From Ureibacillus galli (lineage in GTDB: Bacteria > Bacillota > Bacilli > Bacillales_A > Planococcaceae): 64,000 bases of DNA. The position numbers and the translations under genes were made by a program. Positions 31,788-40,785 of the stretch are shown one piece after another. The notes under the pieces were generated by a model, which saw only the letters and a list, made by a program, of their open reading frames with translations, did not search any database and was not told the origin of the DNA. Numbering within the stretch: the stretch's first letter is position 1; each line of letters begins with the position of its first letter. The stretch is taken from contig NZ_JACSQA010000004.1 of assembly GCF_014836845.1 (NCBI RefSeq), forward strand, positions 84,774 to 148,773, given 5' to 3'.

Positions 31788-32258
31788 ATGAGGGAAGAAC
31801 AATTATTTGAACAAATGAAATTGTGGCGTAAATGGACTGTTGATTTTCTTCGGACAATACCTGAAGAGATAGCGGACCAAATTCCAAATGGCCATCATAA
31901 TAATATCCGCTGGAATGCCGGTCATATTTTAGTAGGGTGGGATAATACAATGTTTCCCGCAGTTCACCTGGAAAGACAAATGCCTCTATCTTATCATTTG
32001 ATGTTTCCGAGCGGGAGTAAACCTGATAATTGGACAGAGCAACCTCCGTCAATGGAAGTACTAATAAAACAGTTGGAACAACAAGTACATGCGATTGAAC
32101 AAGCTTGTAAAGGACACCTAGACGAACGACTAAAAGAATCCTTTTTAGGTATGAAAACATTAGGGGACATGGTCGTTTTCCATATGAACCATGAAAGTTT
32201 GCACATGGGGATTGTTAAAAGTATGAAGCAGATGCTAATAAGCGTTGAACAAACGTAG
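31788..32258 (+). CDS. DinB-family protein
   Basis: The 156-aa four-helix protein carries the DinB metal ligands: RWNAGHILVGWD near residue 45 and MVVFHMNHESLHMGIVKSM near residue 130. AAGGGGG lies seven bases before the ATG. Thiol-transferase or unknown activity. It belongs to a different subfamily from the DinB gene at 9936. Confidence 0.85.
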   Translation: MREEQLFEQMKLWRKWTVDFLRTIPEEIADQIPNGHHNNIRWNAGHILVGWDNTMFPAVHLERQMPLSYHLMFPSGSKPDNWTEQPPSMEVLIKQLEQQVHAIEQACKGHLDERLKESFLGMKTLGDMVVFHMNHESLHMGIVKSMKQMLISVEQT

Positions 32259-32281
32259 CCCAACGCTCGGTTAAAGTCTTA

Positions 32282-33334
32282 TTAATTCAAGTATTTTAAA
32301 TCAATTGCTGATTCATAGGGTTTTAGAGGACGTCCTTCTTTTATTTTTTGAACGAAATCCGGATTTGCAAGTAGAGGACGTCCAAAGGCAGCAAGGTCAA
32401 TAGTACCTTCCGCAATCGCTTTAGATGCAGTGTCTGGATTTAAATTTCCGACCCCAATGATCATACCATCCCAATATTTTCTCACGAGTTGATGAAAAGT
32501 CATATCATTCGCCATTTTTTCGGTAAAGTCATTTGTGGAAGGGTGTATAATTTGGAGCCCTACTTCGTGAAATACTTGAATAAAAGCCTTTATATTCTCT
32601 TCAGGCTTAGCCCATCTATAACCTGGGATATCATCTTTTATTTCGGAAAATCGTATAATGGTTTTATCTTTACCAACTTCATTAATAACCGCCATTAATA
32701 CTTCCTTCATAAAGGTTAAGCGATTTTGTAAATTGCTCCCGTACTCATCCGTCCGTTTATTCGTCACTTCAGAATTAAATTGATCAATTAAGTAACCATG
32801 GGCTCCATGGATTTCAACTCCGTCAAAACCGGCCTTAATGGCGTTTCGAGCAGCTGAAGCATAGTCTTGAATAACTTCCTTGATATCCATTAAAGTCATT
32901 TCTTCAGGAATGTCATATGGTTTCCGCAATCGATGAACAAGTCCATCAGCCTTTATAGGAGAGGGTGCTTGTGGTGGCAATCCTCCAGTCAGTTCTCGAT
33001 GTGTCAACCTTCCTACGTGCCAAAGTTGGGCAACAATCGTCCCACCTTCTTCATGAACAGCTTCCGTTACTTTCCGCCATGCCTCTACTTGGCTGTTCGT
33101 ATATAGCCCAGGAACACCAAAAGTACCTTTGCCTCTAGGAGAAGGATTAATGCCTTCTGTAATAATTAGCCCAATCCCGTCTTTTGCTCTTTTCCGGTAG
33201 TAGTGGACAATATCTTCACCAACAGTACCTGTTTCGTTATTAGCAAAGCTCCGTGTCATTGGTGCCATTACAATTTTTGTTTTCAAGTGCCAGTTACCAA
33301 TCTGAGTTGAACTTAATAATTCATTGATCCCCAT
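32282..33334 (-). CDS. Old yellow enzyme-type NADH:flavin oxidoreductase / ene-reductase
   Basis: The 350-aa FMN-dependent TIM barrel shows KIVMAPMTRS at residues ~20-29, the substrate-binding IHGAHGYLIDQF near 175 with the N/H-type pair, and a late LAAFGRPLLANP phosphate-binding motif. It reduces activated C=C bonds with NAD(P)H. AAGGAG precedes the ATG. It is divergent from an Lrp/AsnC gene. A second C-terminal FeS/flavin half as in 2,4-dienoyl-CoA reductase is absent. Confidence 0.9.
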   Translation of the reverse strand: MGINELLSSTQIGNWHLKTKIVMAPMTRSFANNETGTVGEDIVHYYRKRAKDGIGLIITEGINPSPRGKGTFGVPGLYTNSQVEAWRKVTEAVHEEGGTIVAQLWHVGRLTHRELTGGLPPQAPSPIKADGLVHRLRKPYDIPEEMTLMDIKEVIQDYASAARNAIKAGFDGVEIHGAHGYLIDQFNSEVTNKRTDEYGSNLQNRLTFMKEVLMAVINEVGKDKTIIRFSEIKDDIPGYRWAKPEENIKAFIQVFHEVGLQIIHPSTNDFTEKMANDMTFHQLVRKYWDGMIIGVGNLNPDTASKAIAEGTIDLAAFGRPLLANPDFVQKIKEGRPLKPYESAIDLKYLN

Positions 33335-33491
33335 GTTGTCCTAACTCCTTTATAAAAGTATTAACTTCTAGGGTTATTTTATATAATGAAAAGAAGGAGT
33401 TATATAGGAAAATCCAGTTTATAAAGTGCTATTAGTTTTAAATTAATTTTATTTTAAGTAATTTACTTAAAAAATAAAGGTGGTCGTTATT

Positions 33492-33932
33492 GTGGATGAA
33501 TTGGATAAAGAAATCCTTTTGATTTTACAGGAGAAAGGTCGAATTTCCATGACTGAACTTGGAAAAGAAGTAGCTCTCTCTCAGCCTGCAGTTACAGAGC
33601 GAGTGCGCAGAATGGAGGGAAAGGGAATTATTGATCATTATCGGGCGATTGTAAGAGCAGAAAAAATAAACAAACCGATATCAGCCTTCCTGTTATTCCA
33701 TACGAAAAGCTGTGAAAACTTTGTAGAATTCTGCAATCAATCAAAGGATGTAGTGGAATTACATAGAATTAGTGGCCAATATAACTTTTTAGTAAAAGTA
33801 GTGACGGAAACCCTTCAATCCCTTGAAGCTGCCATAAACGAGATGGGGATTTACGGAGATTCAACAACATTAATCGTACTGTCTTCACCAATCGAAAATG
33901 ATAAATTAATTCCAATAATTAAGAACAAATAA
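33492..33932 (+). CDS. Lrp/AsnC family transcriptional regulator
   Basis: The 146-aa protein has an HTH (ISMTELGKEVALSQPAVTER) and a RAM domain (FLLFHTKSCENFVEFC, HRISGQYNFLVKV). GTG 33492 has AAAGGTGG eight bases upstream; the GTG at 33480 overlaps that site. It is divergent from the OYE reductase and may regulate it. Confidence 0.85.
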   Translation: MDELDKEILLILQEKGRISMTELGKEVALSQPAVTERVRRMEGKGIIDHYRAIVRAEKINKPISAFLLFHTKSCENFVEFCNQSKDVVELHRISGQYNFLVKVVTETLQSLEAAINEMGIYGDSTTLIVLSSPIENDKLIPIIKNK

Positions 33933-34082
33933 TAAACTGATTTTGTATCCGCTATTTATGTTAAGTAGTAAAATTTAGTTAACGTAGTTGATCTACTAAA
34001 TCAAGTACAGGTCCGATGTCTTTTTAACTTCAAAACTGCTTATAGAATTATAGGTTTATCTTTCGAAATAGGGGGTGATCTA

Positions 34083-34313
34083 TTGAAAATTATTAAAGTA
34101 ATATTGTTTATATCAGTTATAGCGATTTCATTATACGGTTTAACTACAGACGACTTTTCATATAGTCCTTTATCGGCCCTATTACTTGGGTGTGCTTTTT
34201 TAATTATCGGAATAGAAGAAATGGAGAAAAAAGGTAAAAAGAGTTGGGGTTATTATTTCATCACATTTTCGGTGTTATTTATAGTAATCGCTCTTGTCAC
34301 GTACATTATATGA
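34083..34313 (+). CDS. Small membrane protein (DUF3953-like)
   Basis: The 76-aa protein has three short hydrophobic helices and the GCAFLIIGIEEMEKKGKKSW loop. The pattern recalls DUF3953 proteins of Bacillus, a recall-level match only. TTG start with AGGGGGTGAT directly upstream. Confidence 0.6.
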   Translation: MKIIKVILFISVIAISLYGLTTDDFSYSPLSALLLGCAFLIIGIEEMEKKGKKSWGYYFITFSVLFIVIALVTYII

Positions 34314-34399
34314 TTAAAAGATAAGAGTCACAGATAGGTGTGAACTAAGTAATTGCTCAACTAGTGGTAATTCCTATTTCAGTGAGGAAGGGATTTGTG

Positions 34400-34798
34400 A
34401 TGAAATTTCAACAAACGGATTTCACGGAAGAACTAATGGAAAAGATCAAAAATACGGAATTGGCATTAAAAGGATACACCGAGAGTCTGTTAAAAGAGTA
34501 TAAACCTACTTTTGCTAAAAAAGGTTTCGTTTTTGATGCGGGATTCCATCAAGAGGGCAACGACCCATTTATGCCTGGATACAGTTCCTCGGTTTCAATT
34601 GCAATCGCCGAGAAAAATAAAGAACTTATTGACATACATACTATCAAAATATGGGAATGTGAACGTACTTTTCTAGGAATGCCCATTTCAAAAAAAATTC
34701 CCGGAAGTAACATTATCGGTGAATTACTTGATGAACCATTAGAAGAGGTAAAGGAAGAATTGAAGGGATATATACTTGATGAATTTTTAAATGATTAG
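34400..34798 (+). CDS. Hypothetical cytosolic protein
   Basis: The 132-aa soluble protein starts at ATG 34400 with GGAAGGGA about eight bases upstream. It has an N-terminal helical region (EELMEKIKNTELALKGYTES) and a beta-rich middle (SSSVSIAIAEKNKELIDIHT). No family recognised, no catalytic motif. A convergent terminator follows. Confidence 0.65.
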   Translation: MKFQQTDFTEELMEKIKNTELALKGYTESLLKEYKPTFAKKGFVFDAGFHQEGNDPFMPGYSSSVSIAIAEKNKELIDIHTIKIWECERTFLGMPISKKIPGSNIIGELLDEPLEEVKEELKGYILDEFLND

Positions 34799-34840
34799 AG
34801 TGCGTTTGCACAACAACTATAAAAATTCTTGGGAATGTAG

Positions 34841-34888
34841 AAAAAGGATAGAAAGGACATTATTATTCTCTCCATCTATCCTTTTTAA
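34841..34888. terminator. Bidirectional terminator
   Basis: AAAAAGGATAG ... CTATCCTTTTT stem between convergent genes. Confidence 0.75.
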
Positions 34889-34905
34889 TCTATTTCATAA
34901 ATATT

Positions 34906-35436
34906 TCAGAAAACCAAGTATTCAAGAAAACGATTCTTAAGATGGATAATACTATCTACTATATACAAACCAAATGCATATAGTATAAAACCTATTATAA
35001 GAATTACTAACGATTTAAAAGAGCTTTTCCAGCCCCCGATATTTTTCCGGCGTAAAATGTAGTCCGTTATAAAAAATAAAACAGAGGCTAATAAACTAGC
35101 CCAAAGTAAAATTAAACCGAAAAGTAAGTGGAAAGCGAACGATATATAAATTTCGAATTTTTTGTTTGTATAGTTTGAAAGAAAACGTGCTATGTAATCA
35201 CTTATAGTAGAAGTAATCGCGCCATAGATGAAAATCATCGGAAAGCTGAATGCCATATATACTGGAGTGGCTTGCAAAAACCAAAACAAATATTCCCCAA
35301 CAGTATCCAATTCATCATTAACCAAATGAATGATTGTGAAAATCAATCCTAATAGCACGCCGAATAAGGAACTTGAAATAATTGCAGCTATCGTTTTTCT
35401 AGACAATATAAAACTAATTTCATGTTTTAAACTCAT
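34906..35436 (-). CDS. Multi-pass membrane protein, unknown
   Basis: The 176-aa protein has about five hydrophobic helices separated by short charged loops. GGGGAGAGAG precedes the ATG. No family recognised; similar small integral membrane proteins are common in Bacillus. It is monocistronic. Confidence 0.65.
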   Translation of the reverse strand: MSLKHEISFILSRKTIAAIISSSLFGVLLGLIFTIIHLVNDELDTVGEYLFWFLQATPVYMAFSFPMIFIYGAITSTISDYIARFLSNYTNKKFEIYISFAFHLLFGLILLWASLLASVLFFITDYILRRKNIGGWKSSFKSLVILIIGFILYAFGLYIVDSIIHLKNRFLEYLVF

Positions 35437-35596
35437 ATCTCTCTCCCCTTAGAGCCAATTCTTAACCGAGCTGATAAAAAGTCCTTTTCCATATTGTAAC
35501 AGTTTGAATTGTTGTATGAAAATGCTCCATTTTAGAGGTGATTTCTCCCCTTATATCGAAACAAGTATTATCGGAAATTAATTTGGGGGATATGAA

Positions 35597-36118
35597 ATGT
35601 ACATAACAACAGAGAGACTAATTATACGTAAGTTTGAAGTCGAGGATTGGCAAGATGTCTACGAATATATTTCGGATCATAATGTGATGAAATATATTCC
35701 TGAAGGTGTCTTTACAGAAGAAGAAACAAAAGAGTTCATTCAACAAAACATAGGGGAAAAAGCTGAGAAATTTGCGGTTGTATTAAGAAATGAGAATGTG
35801 GTTATTGGACACATCGCATTTTTTAAATATTTTGGGGAGCATACATATGAAATTGGGTGGGTGTTTAATCCGAAGTATTACAATAAAGGGTATGCCTCAG
35901 AAGCAGCCCAAGCCGTTTTAAATTTTGGATTTGAAAAAATGAAGTTGCATCGAATTATTGCAACGTGTCAGCCAGAAAATATTCCATCCTATCGAATCAT
36001 GGAGAAGATAGGAATGAGAAGGGAAGGCTATTTTAAAAAATGCATTCCATCAGGAAATGAATGGTGGGACGAATATTATTACGCGATATTAGGCGAAGAA
36101 TGGGAAAGTAATAAGTAG
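35597..36118 (+). CDS. GNAT N-acetyltransferase (RimJ/RimL type)
   Basis: The 173-aa protein begins TTERLIIRKFEVEDWQDVYE and has the acetyl-CoA segment YNKGYASEAAQAVLNFGFEK near residues 95-114, then KLHRIIATCQPENIPSYRIM and MEKIGMRREG, all typical of the RimJ/RimL GNAT group. It acetylates an amino group of a protein, antibiotic or small molecule; which one is unknown. GGGGG precedes the ATG. Confidence 0.9.
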   Translation: MYITTERLIIRKFEVEDWQDVYEYISDHNVMKYIPEGVFTEEETKEFIQQNIGEKAEKFAVVLRNENVVIGHIAFFKYFGEHTYEIGWVFNPKYYNKGYASEAAQAVLNFGFEKMKLHRIIATCQPENIPSYRIMEKIGMRREGYFKKCIPSGNEWWDEYYYAILGEEWESNK

Positions 36119-36129
36119 TCTATATGAGA

Positions 36130-36170
36130 AAAAGAGTTGACGATCATATATGGGTCGTTAACTCTTTTTT
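36130..36170 (+). terminator. Rho-independent terminator
   Basis: AAAGAGTTgACGA / TCGTtAACTCTTT stem with a following T-run. It marks the left side of the accessory region. Confidence 0.8.
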
Positions 36171-36331
36171 ATTGTGTTTTATATCTTAACGCAAGTTGCC
36201 AAAAGCTCCGGTTGTTAGGTTTTTTTATTCGCAAAAAAATTTTTTAAGACAATTTGTCTCCTTTTAAGGTTGATGACGGTATTTATATAAGTGAAGACAA
36301 TTTTACCTCAAGCCAAAGGAGAGAATTAAAA

Positions 36332-36769
36332 ATGACAATGAATCTGGAATATCACAAAGAACCCGTTTTTTTAACAAAAGAAGTGGCCGAGATGTACAAA
36401 ACCACTCCAAGGCATATTGAGAATAACTTCTTGCAACATGAAGAGCGATTTGAAGAGGGAGAACATTATTATTTAATTGAAAATGAAGAATTCAACATTT
36501 TCAAAACGGTGTATCCAAAAGCTGTAAACGAATGGGAAAATCACGTTTATTTATGGACGGAAGAGGGATTGCTTAAACATGCCCAATTAATGAAAGGTAT
36601 TCAAGCATGGGAAGTGTTTAACTACTATATTTCCTATTATTTTAAAAATTCGAAGGAAGTAAAAGATGCCCTCAGCACTATTCAAAAAGCAGCTGATCAA
36701 ATATTAAAAGAACGATTCCTTTATTGTTTAGCGAAGGAATTGTATAGCTATGACGTTCCATTTGAGTAA
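36332..36769 (+). CDS. ORF6N-domain protein, copy 1
   Basis: The 145-aa protein carries an ORF6N domain (PVFLTKEVAEMYKTTPRHIE followed by NNFLQHEERFEEGEHYY), a phage- and plasmid-associated DNA-binding module often joined to KilA-N or antirepressor domains. AAAGGAGAG sits eight bases before ATG 36332; an earlier frame start at 36254 has none. A second copy follows 56 bases after it, with a similar leader. The C-terminal ~45 residues are helical and less conserved. Confidence 0.8.
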   Translation: MTMNLEYHKEPVFLTKEVAEMYKTTPRHIENNFLQHEERFEEGEHYYLIENEEFNIFKTVYPKAVNEWENHVYLWTEEGLLKHAQLMKGIQAWEVFNYYISYYFKNSKEVKDALSTIQKAADQILKERFLYCLAKELYSYDVPFE

Positions 36770-36825
36770 ATCGAGATTCATATAAATAAAAACAATTTCA
36801 CTCAAGCTAAAGGAGAGAAGAAATC

Positions 36826-37245
36826 ATGATGATGAATATTCGATATCACGAACAACCCGTCTTACTAACAAAGGAAGTAGCAAAATTATATAGCGTTCTT
36901 CCAAAGGAAATAGGGAGAAATTTTCTGAAACACCTTGAGCGATTTGAAGAAGGGGAACATTTCTATTTACTAGAAGATGAGGAGCTGGAGATGTTTAAAA
37001 AAGAATATCCTAAAGCGGTGAGTAAACAAGAGGATTATGTGTTTTTATGGACGGATAAAGGGCTCTATGAACATGCACGATTATTAAATGGAAAAAATGT
37101 ATGGAGAGCTTATTGTGAATATATCTATCACAATTTTGAATATTGGGAGAAAGTACAACGGATTATTCGTATTGTTCAAAACGCAGCAAGTTTTATAGAA
37201 ACCCATCCATTTAGCAATGAATTAATGAGGGGGTGTAATAGGTAG
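36826..37245 (+). CDS. ORF6N-domain protein, copy 2
   Basis: The 139-aa protein is a tandem paralogue of the previous one: PVLLTKEVAKLYSVLPKEIG, HLERFEEGEHFYLLEDEEL and YVFLWTDKGLYEHARLL align throughout. Even the leader is shared (ACAATTT..ACTCAAGC.AAAGGAGAGAA). It overlaps the GTG of the replication protein that follows. It probably acts as a regulator of the replication module. Confidence 0.8.
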   Translation: MMMNIRYHEQPVLLTKEVAKLYSVLPKEIGRNFLKHLERFEEGEHFYLLEDEELEMFKKEYPKAVSKQEDYVFLWTDKGLYEHARLLNGKNVWRAYCEYIYHNFEYWEKVQRIIRIVQNAASFIETHPFSNELMRGCNR

Positions 37246-38027
37246 TGAAGCTACTTTTAAATGAGTCACCACTTCTCGTATTACCGACTCTCGCAGTTAA
37301 ACTTGGCCTGAATGAAGCCATTGTATTGCAACAACTGCACTTTCGGTTGTTGCAATCCCCTTTAAAATATGACGGATTTACTTGGTACCATCATACGTAT
37401 ACGAAATGGCGGGAGCAATTTCCTTTTTGGTCCGAAAAGACGATTAGTAGAGCATTTTTGAGTCTTGAAAGAAAGGGGATAATCGTTTCATCTCAGGCTT
37501 ACAATGCCATGAAAGTTAATAAAACAAAATGGTATCGCATTGACTATGATGTCCTTTCCCGTATTTTAGAAAGACAAATTGACCTTCCCACTGAGACAGA
37601 TTGTGAGGAACAAACGGAACAATTTGAGTTTAACGAAGAAAGCAAAATGGCTGATTCAGTTAAAAAAGAAAGAAATAAGGAGAAACAACAAAATACTAAT
37701 CTCGAAATCATGACTGAAATTATCCATTATTTAAATAACAAAGCCTATAAGGAGTTTCGTATAAATAATCAAGCAACAAAAAGATTAATTAATGCTAGAT
37801 TACAAGAAGGTTATACCGTTGAAGACTTTAAAAAAGTGATCGATGTGAAGGTCAGTCAATGGTTAAACAATAAAGAAATGAGGTCTTATTTGAGGCCAAG
37901 CACATTATTTAGTCCTACAAACTTTGAAAATTACTTAAATGAAGCAAGGGATATGAAGCCAAGTCCAGTTAAGCGAACGATTCAACCGATAGTACTTGAT
38001 TATAATGCCGGTGAAGAAGACGAATAG
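37245..38027 (+). CDS. Phage/plasmid replisome organiser (DnaD-like, conserved phage C-terminal domain)
   Basis: The 260-aa protein has an N-terminal winged-helix (LGLNEAIVLQQLHFRLLQSP, then WSEKTISRAFLSLERKGIIV), a charged linker and a C-terminal domain with VEDFKKVIDVKVSQWLN and YLRPSTLFSPTNFENYLNEA, the signature of phage replication initiators of the conserved-phage-C-terminal type. It loads the helicase encoded next. The GTG start overlaps the ORF6N stop. Confidence 0.85.
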   Translation: MKLLLNESPLLVLPTLAVKLGLNEAIVLQQLHFRLLQSPLKYDGFTWYHHTYTKWREQFPFWSEKTISRAFLSLERKGIIVSSQAYNAMKVNKTKWYRIDYDVLSRILERQIDLPTETDCEEQTEQFEFNEESKMADSVKKERNKEKQQNTNLEIMTEIIHYLNNKAYKEFRINNQATKRLINARLQEGYTVEDFKKVIDVKVSQWLNNKEMRSYLRPSTLFSPTNFENYLNEARDMKPSPVKRTIQPIVLDYNAGEEDE

Positions 38028-38054
38028 GACAAGCTAAAGACGGCTTGTCCTATT
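38023..38054. other. Perfect 12-bp inverted repeat between initiator and helicase genes
   Basis: AATAGGACAAGC - 8-base loop - GCTTGTCCTATT covers the initiator stop codon and ends 17 bases before the helicase ATG. There is no T-run, so it is not a standard terminator. It may tune helicase expression or protect the mRNA, or be a DNA site. Confidence 0.6.
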
Positions 38055-38071
38055 AAGAAAGGGGGATCCCA

Positions 38072-39373
38072 ATGGCATCGGAAATAAGTACAGAGCTTAT
38101 GGAAAAAAGTTTACTTGGTACGATGCTAAAGGAAAATTACTTAATATTAGATGGCGATATCCAACCAGAACTATTTCAATCCCAAATTCATCGTTCCATT
38201 TATATGTCTATGCAGCAATTAGCTAGAAAGCATCAACCTGTTGACTATATTACGTTATTAACAACGGTTAATCCGGAAGAAGTAGGGGGAGCTAACTTCT
38301 TAGCCAGTTTACAAACCTATGCCGATTTAGAAAAGTTCGATGTTTATTTAGATTTATTAAAAAAAGAGTGGAGGGAAAAGGAAAAACACAATCTTTTACT
38401 GCAAGCATCGATTCACAATTGGTCCGTCGAAGAAATTCAAAAGTCCTTTGATAATCTTCAAATGGAGACAGTGACAGTCGACACAGATATAAACAATGTA
38501 ATCGCTAAAATGGCAGAACGCCCATACATACCAATGAAAGAATCCCGTGTAGTTCCTACAAATTTAAAGGAATTAGAAAAATTAATTGTAGGTTTTAGAC
38601 AAGGGGAACTAACGATTATTGCTGGCAGACCTTCTATGGGAAAAACAGATGTCATGAATTATTTTGCTTTAACTGCAGGTTTTACGGGTTTTCTACCGAT
38701 TATCTTCTCCTTAGAAATGAGTAAAGCGATGCTGATTGACCGACTTATCGCGGCTTGTGGAAAAATTAGTCGACTGAAAATGAGGGACCCATATCAATAT
38801 TTTTCTGAAAAACAACGGGAACGATGGATTTCGATCTTAACGGATTTAAGTCAAACGAATATTCAAATCGATGATCGGGCGGGCCTAACCGTAAACCAAA
38901 TGCGGGCACAAGTAAGAAGACTCATTCATACCCACCCAGAAAGAAAGCCGATCATTTTTATTGATTACTTACAAATCATTCATTCAAGTAATCCAAATGG
39001 AAACCCTACAACGATTATTGGACAAATTAGTTGGGAACTTAAGCAAATGGCAAAAGAATTTGATTGTCCGGTTGTTTGTTTAGCCCAGTTGAACCGAAGT
39101 GTTGAGTCCCGCCAAAATAAACGCCCCTTTATGAGCGATTTGCGAGATTCGGGAAATATCGAACAGGATGCGGATGTGGTGATCTTGTTATATCGGGATT
39201 CCTATTATGAGCAAATGACGGAAATCTTAGGTGCAGAAACAGGGGATGAAGGGACAGGAGCACTCAATAGTGGGAATGAAAGATTAGAACTTATTGTCGC
39301 GAAAAATCGTAATGGCCCGACAGGAACGGTTTTTGTGAATTACAACAAAATGACAGGTCAAATAAAGGAGTAA
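38072..39373 (+). CDS. DnaB-type replicative helicase
   Basis: The 433-aa protein has the DnaB N-terminal domain (EKSLLGTMLKENYLI, VDYITLLTTV) and the RecA-like core: Walker A IAGRPSMGKT near residue 188, LPIIFSLEMSKAML, Walker B PIIFIDYLQIIHSS and the LRDSGNIEQDADVVILLYRD segment. AAAGGGGG precedes the ATG. It is about 20 residues shorter than chromosomal DnaC/DnaB and clustered with a phage-type initiator, so I infer a mobile-element helicase rather than the cellular one. Confidence 0.9.
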   Translation: MASEISTELMEKSLLGTMLKENYLILDGDIQPELFQSQIHRSIYMSMQQLARKHQPVDYITLLTTVNPEEVGGANFLASLQTYADLEKFDVYLDLLKKEWREKEKHNLLLQASIHNWSVEEIQKSFDNLQMETVTVDTDINNVIAKMAERPYIPMKESRVVPTNLKELEKLIVGFRQGELTIIAGRPSMGKTDVMNYFALTAGFTGFLPIIFSLEMSKAMLIDRLIAACGKISRLKMRDPYQYFSEKQRERWISILTDLSQTNIQIDDRAGLTVNQMRAQVRRLIHTHPERKPIIFIDYLQIIHSSNPNGNPTTIIGQISWELKQMAKEFDCPVVCLAQLNRSVESRQNKRPFMSDLRDSGNIEQDADVVILLYRDSYYEQMTEILGAETGDEGTGALNSGNERLELIVAKNRNGPTGTVFVNYNKMTGQIKE

Positions 39374-39379
39374 TGCAAG

Positions 39380-39844
39380 TTGTTGGAGAAGGAGAGAACG
39401 ATTCAAATGTTATTTGATGAAGCCATTCAATTCGATGAACCATACACAGCCCATTACATTTATTTTGCCGTGTTGAAAGGCAAGGTGACGATGCAAGACA
39501 AAGCAGCAAAACTATTTAACCTTTCTTTCACCAAATCGGAAATGGAAGACTTCAAAGTATTGAGAGATTCCGACACCCTTAACATGCGTCCCATCAAAAT
39601 ATTTGCAATTCAAAATAATACAAATACGTATGCATTCTACTTTGCCAAATGCTTAGGGGACGCGCGGAAACTCCATCACCAACTGTACGGTGTATGGGAG
39701 AATAAAATAACCATCGCCTACAACCAAATGATCGACAAATCCATTTACTTTCCCCATTCAAACGAAACAAAAACTTTTCGACAGTTGTTGAAGGAGACCG
39801 TGCTGTTTCCTAGGTGGGTGTGTGAGATGGAGAGACTTTGCTAA
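39380..39844 (+). CDS. Hypothetical protein of the replication module
   Basis: The 154-aa soluble protein starts at TTG seven bases after the helicase gene and so belongs to the same operon. No domain is recognised. It has short helical segments (QMLFDEAIQFDEPYTAHYIY, YAFYFAKCLGDARKLHHQLY). It could be an accessory replication or regulatory factor, by position only. Confidence 0.65.
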   Translation: MLEKERTIQMLFDEAIQFDEPYTAHYIYFAVLKGKVTMQDKAAKLFNLSFTKSEMEDFKVLRDSDTLNMRPIKIFAIQNNTNTYAFYFAKCLGDARKLHHQLYGVWENKITIAYNQMIDKSIYFPHSNETKTFRQLLKETVLFPRWVCEMERLC

Positions 39845-40270
39845 TTAATTACTAGTTTTATAAAATATGTTAAAATATTACTGTTAGAAGATATTCAAAT
39901 ATATTGTTATAGAAGTAAATGCGGTTTATAAAAAAGAATCGTAGATAAATGAACTATATATTTATCTACATAATATTGCCTTTATAAAAAGGGCAAATTC
40001 TTAAAATTTCTTCTAAATCTATATTCTTCAATCACAGATTTGGGAGATAATAGGGAGGAATCTGGTTTTTATTTAAAAATAAGTCTATTCTATTCGCTAT
40101 GGAATTGCTTTTAGTAGATGCCTCATTTTAAAGAATAACTAATACATTGGTCATAATTGATTATATTTAGAAATAAAACTAAAACTTTATTAATCCATTG
40201 AATTTTTAGTTGTAAAATTAGATGCTCAATTTATAATAAAAGTGTCATTTCAAGAAAAAGGTGATAATCG
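39845..40270. other. AT-rich intergenic stretch with one copy of a 17-bp repeat
   Basis: No gene or RNA is evident in these ~426 bases. They hold the left copy of TGTTAGAAGATATTCAA (39882-39898), whose right copy is at 47256-47272. The sequence is much richer in A and T than the genes to the left. Confidence 0.5.
39882..39898 (+). repeat. 17-bp direct repeat, left copy
   Basis: TGTTAGAAGATATTCAA, identical to 47256-47272 and 7374 bases from it. The two copies bracket the NERD gene and the four-gene GHKL/GmrSD cluster. They could be insertion or recombination scars, but a chance match in AT-rich DNA is possible. Confidence 0.5.
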
Positions 40271-40501
40271 ATGAAAGAATTATATCGAACAGGTTTAATA
40301 TTTTTTTCACTAGGAAGTTTAATGTTATTTTTACATAGACTTATTGCAGAAGCTGTAAGATTTGATTCAGGAATAAGTGAAACTCTACATTTTAATTTAT
40401 TTTTATATATACCATCATTATTCTTTATAATAATAGGTTTAATTTTAATGGTAATATTTATCTCTATAGAAGTAAAAAAGAAAAGGCCAGGAAATAACTA
40501 A
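40271..40501 (+). CDS. Small two-helix membrane protein
   Basis: The 76-aa protein has two hydrophobic helices (YRTGLIFFSLGSLMLFLHRL and LFLYIPSLFFIIIGLILMVI) and a basic end (KKKRPGNN). AAAGGTGATAATCG precedes the ATG. Unknown function; a strong bidirectional terminator follows. Confidence 0.6.
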   Translation: MKELYRTGLIFFSLGSLMLFLHRLIAEAVRFDSGISETLHFNLFLYIPSLFFIIIGLILMVIFISIEVKKKRPGNN

Positions 40502-40562
40502 AATTTATGAGGAAATCTAAAATTCTTAATGATTTATTAATTCGATTGCTCTTTTATATTGC

Positions 40563-40605
40563 AAAAAATGTTAGACCATTTACAATTTTGGTCTAACATT
40601 TTTCT
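40563..40605. terminator. Bidirectional terminator
   Basis: AAAAAATGTTAGACCA / TGGTCTAACATTTTT, a 15-bp stem with A- and T-runs on its two sides. Confidence 0.9.
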
Positions 40606-40785
40606 TTTGCCCTAGCTTCTTTATATTTTAAGATAATGTGTGACGCTAAATCATTTTTTCTTTTAATGGTTACATATTTGACTTCTTTAGTTTTGTTCAC
40701 ATAGGGTGACTAAAGAGTCTGAGAAATAATTGGTAAGCATACGATACAAAAAAACATTGGAATTATCCAACTTCAAATAGGATGA

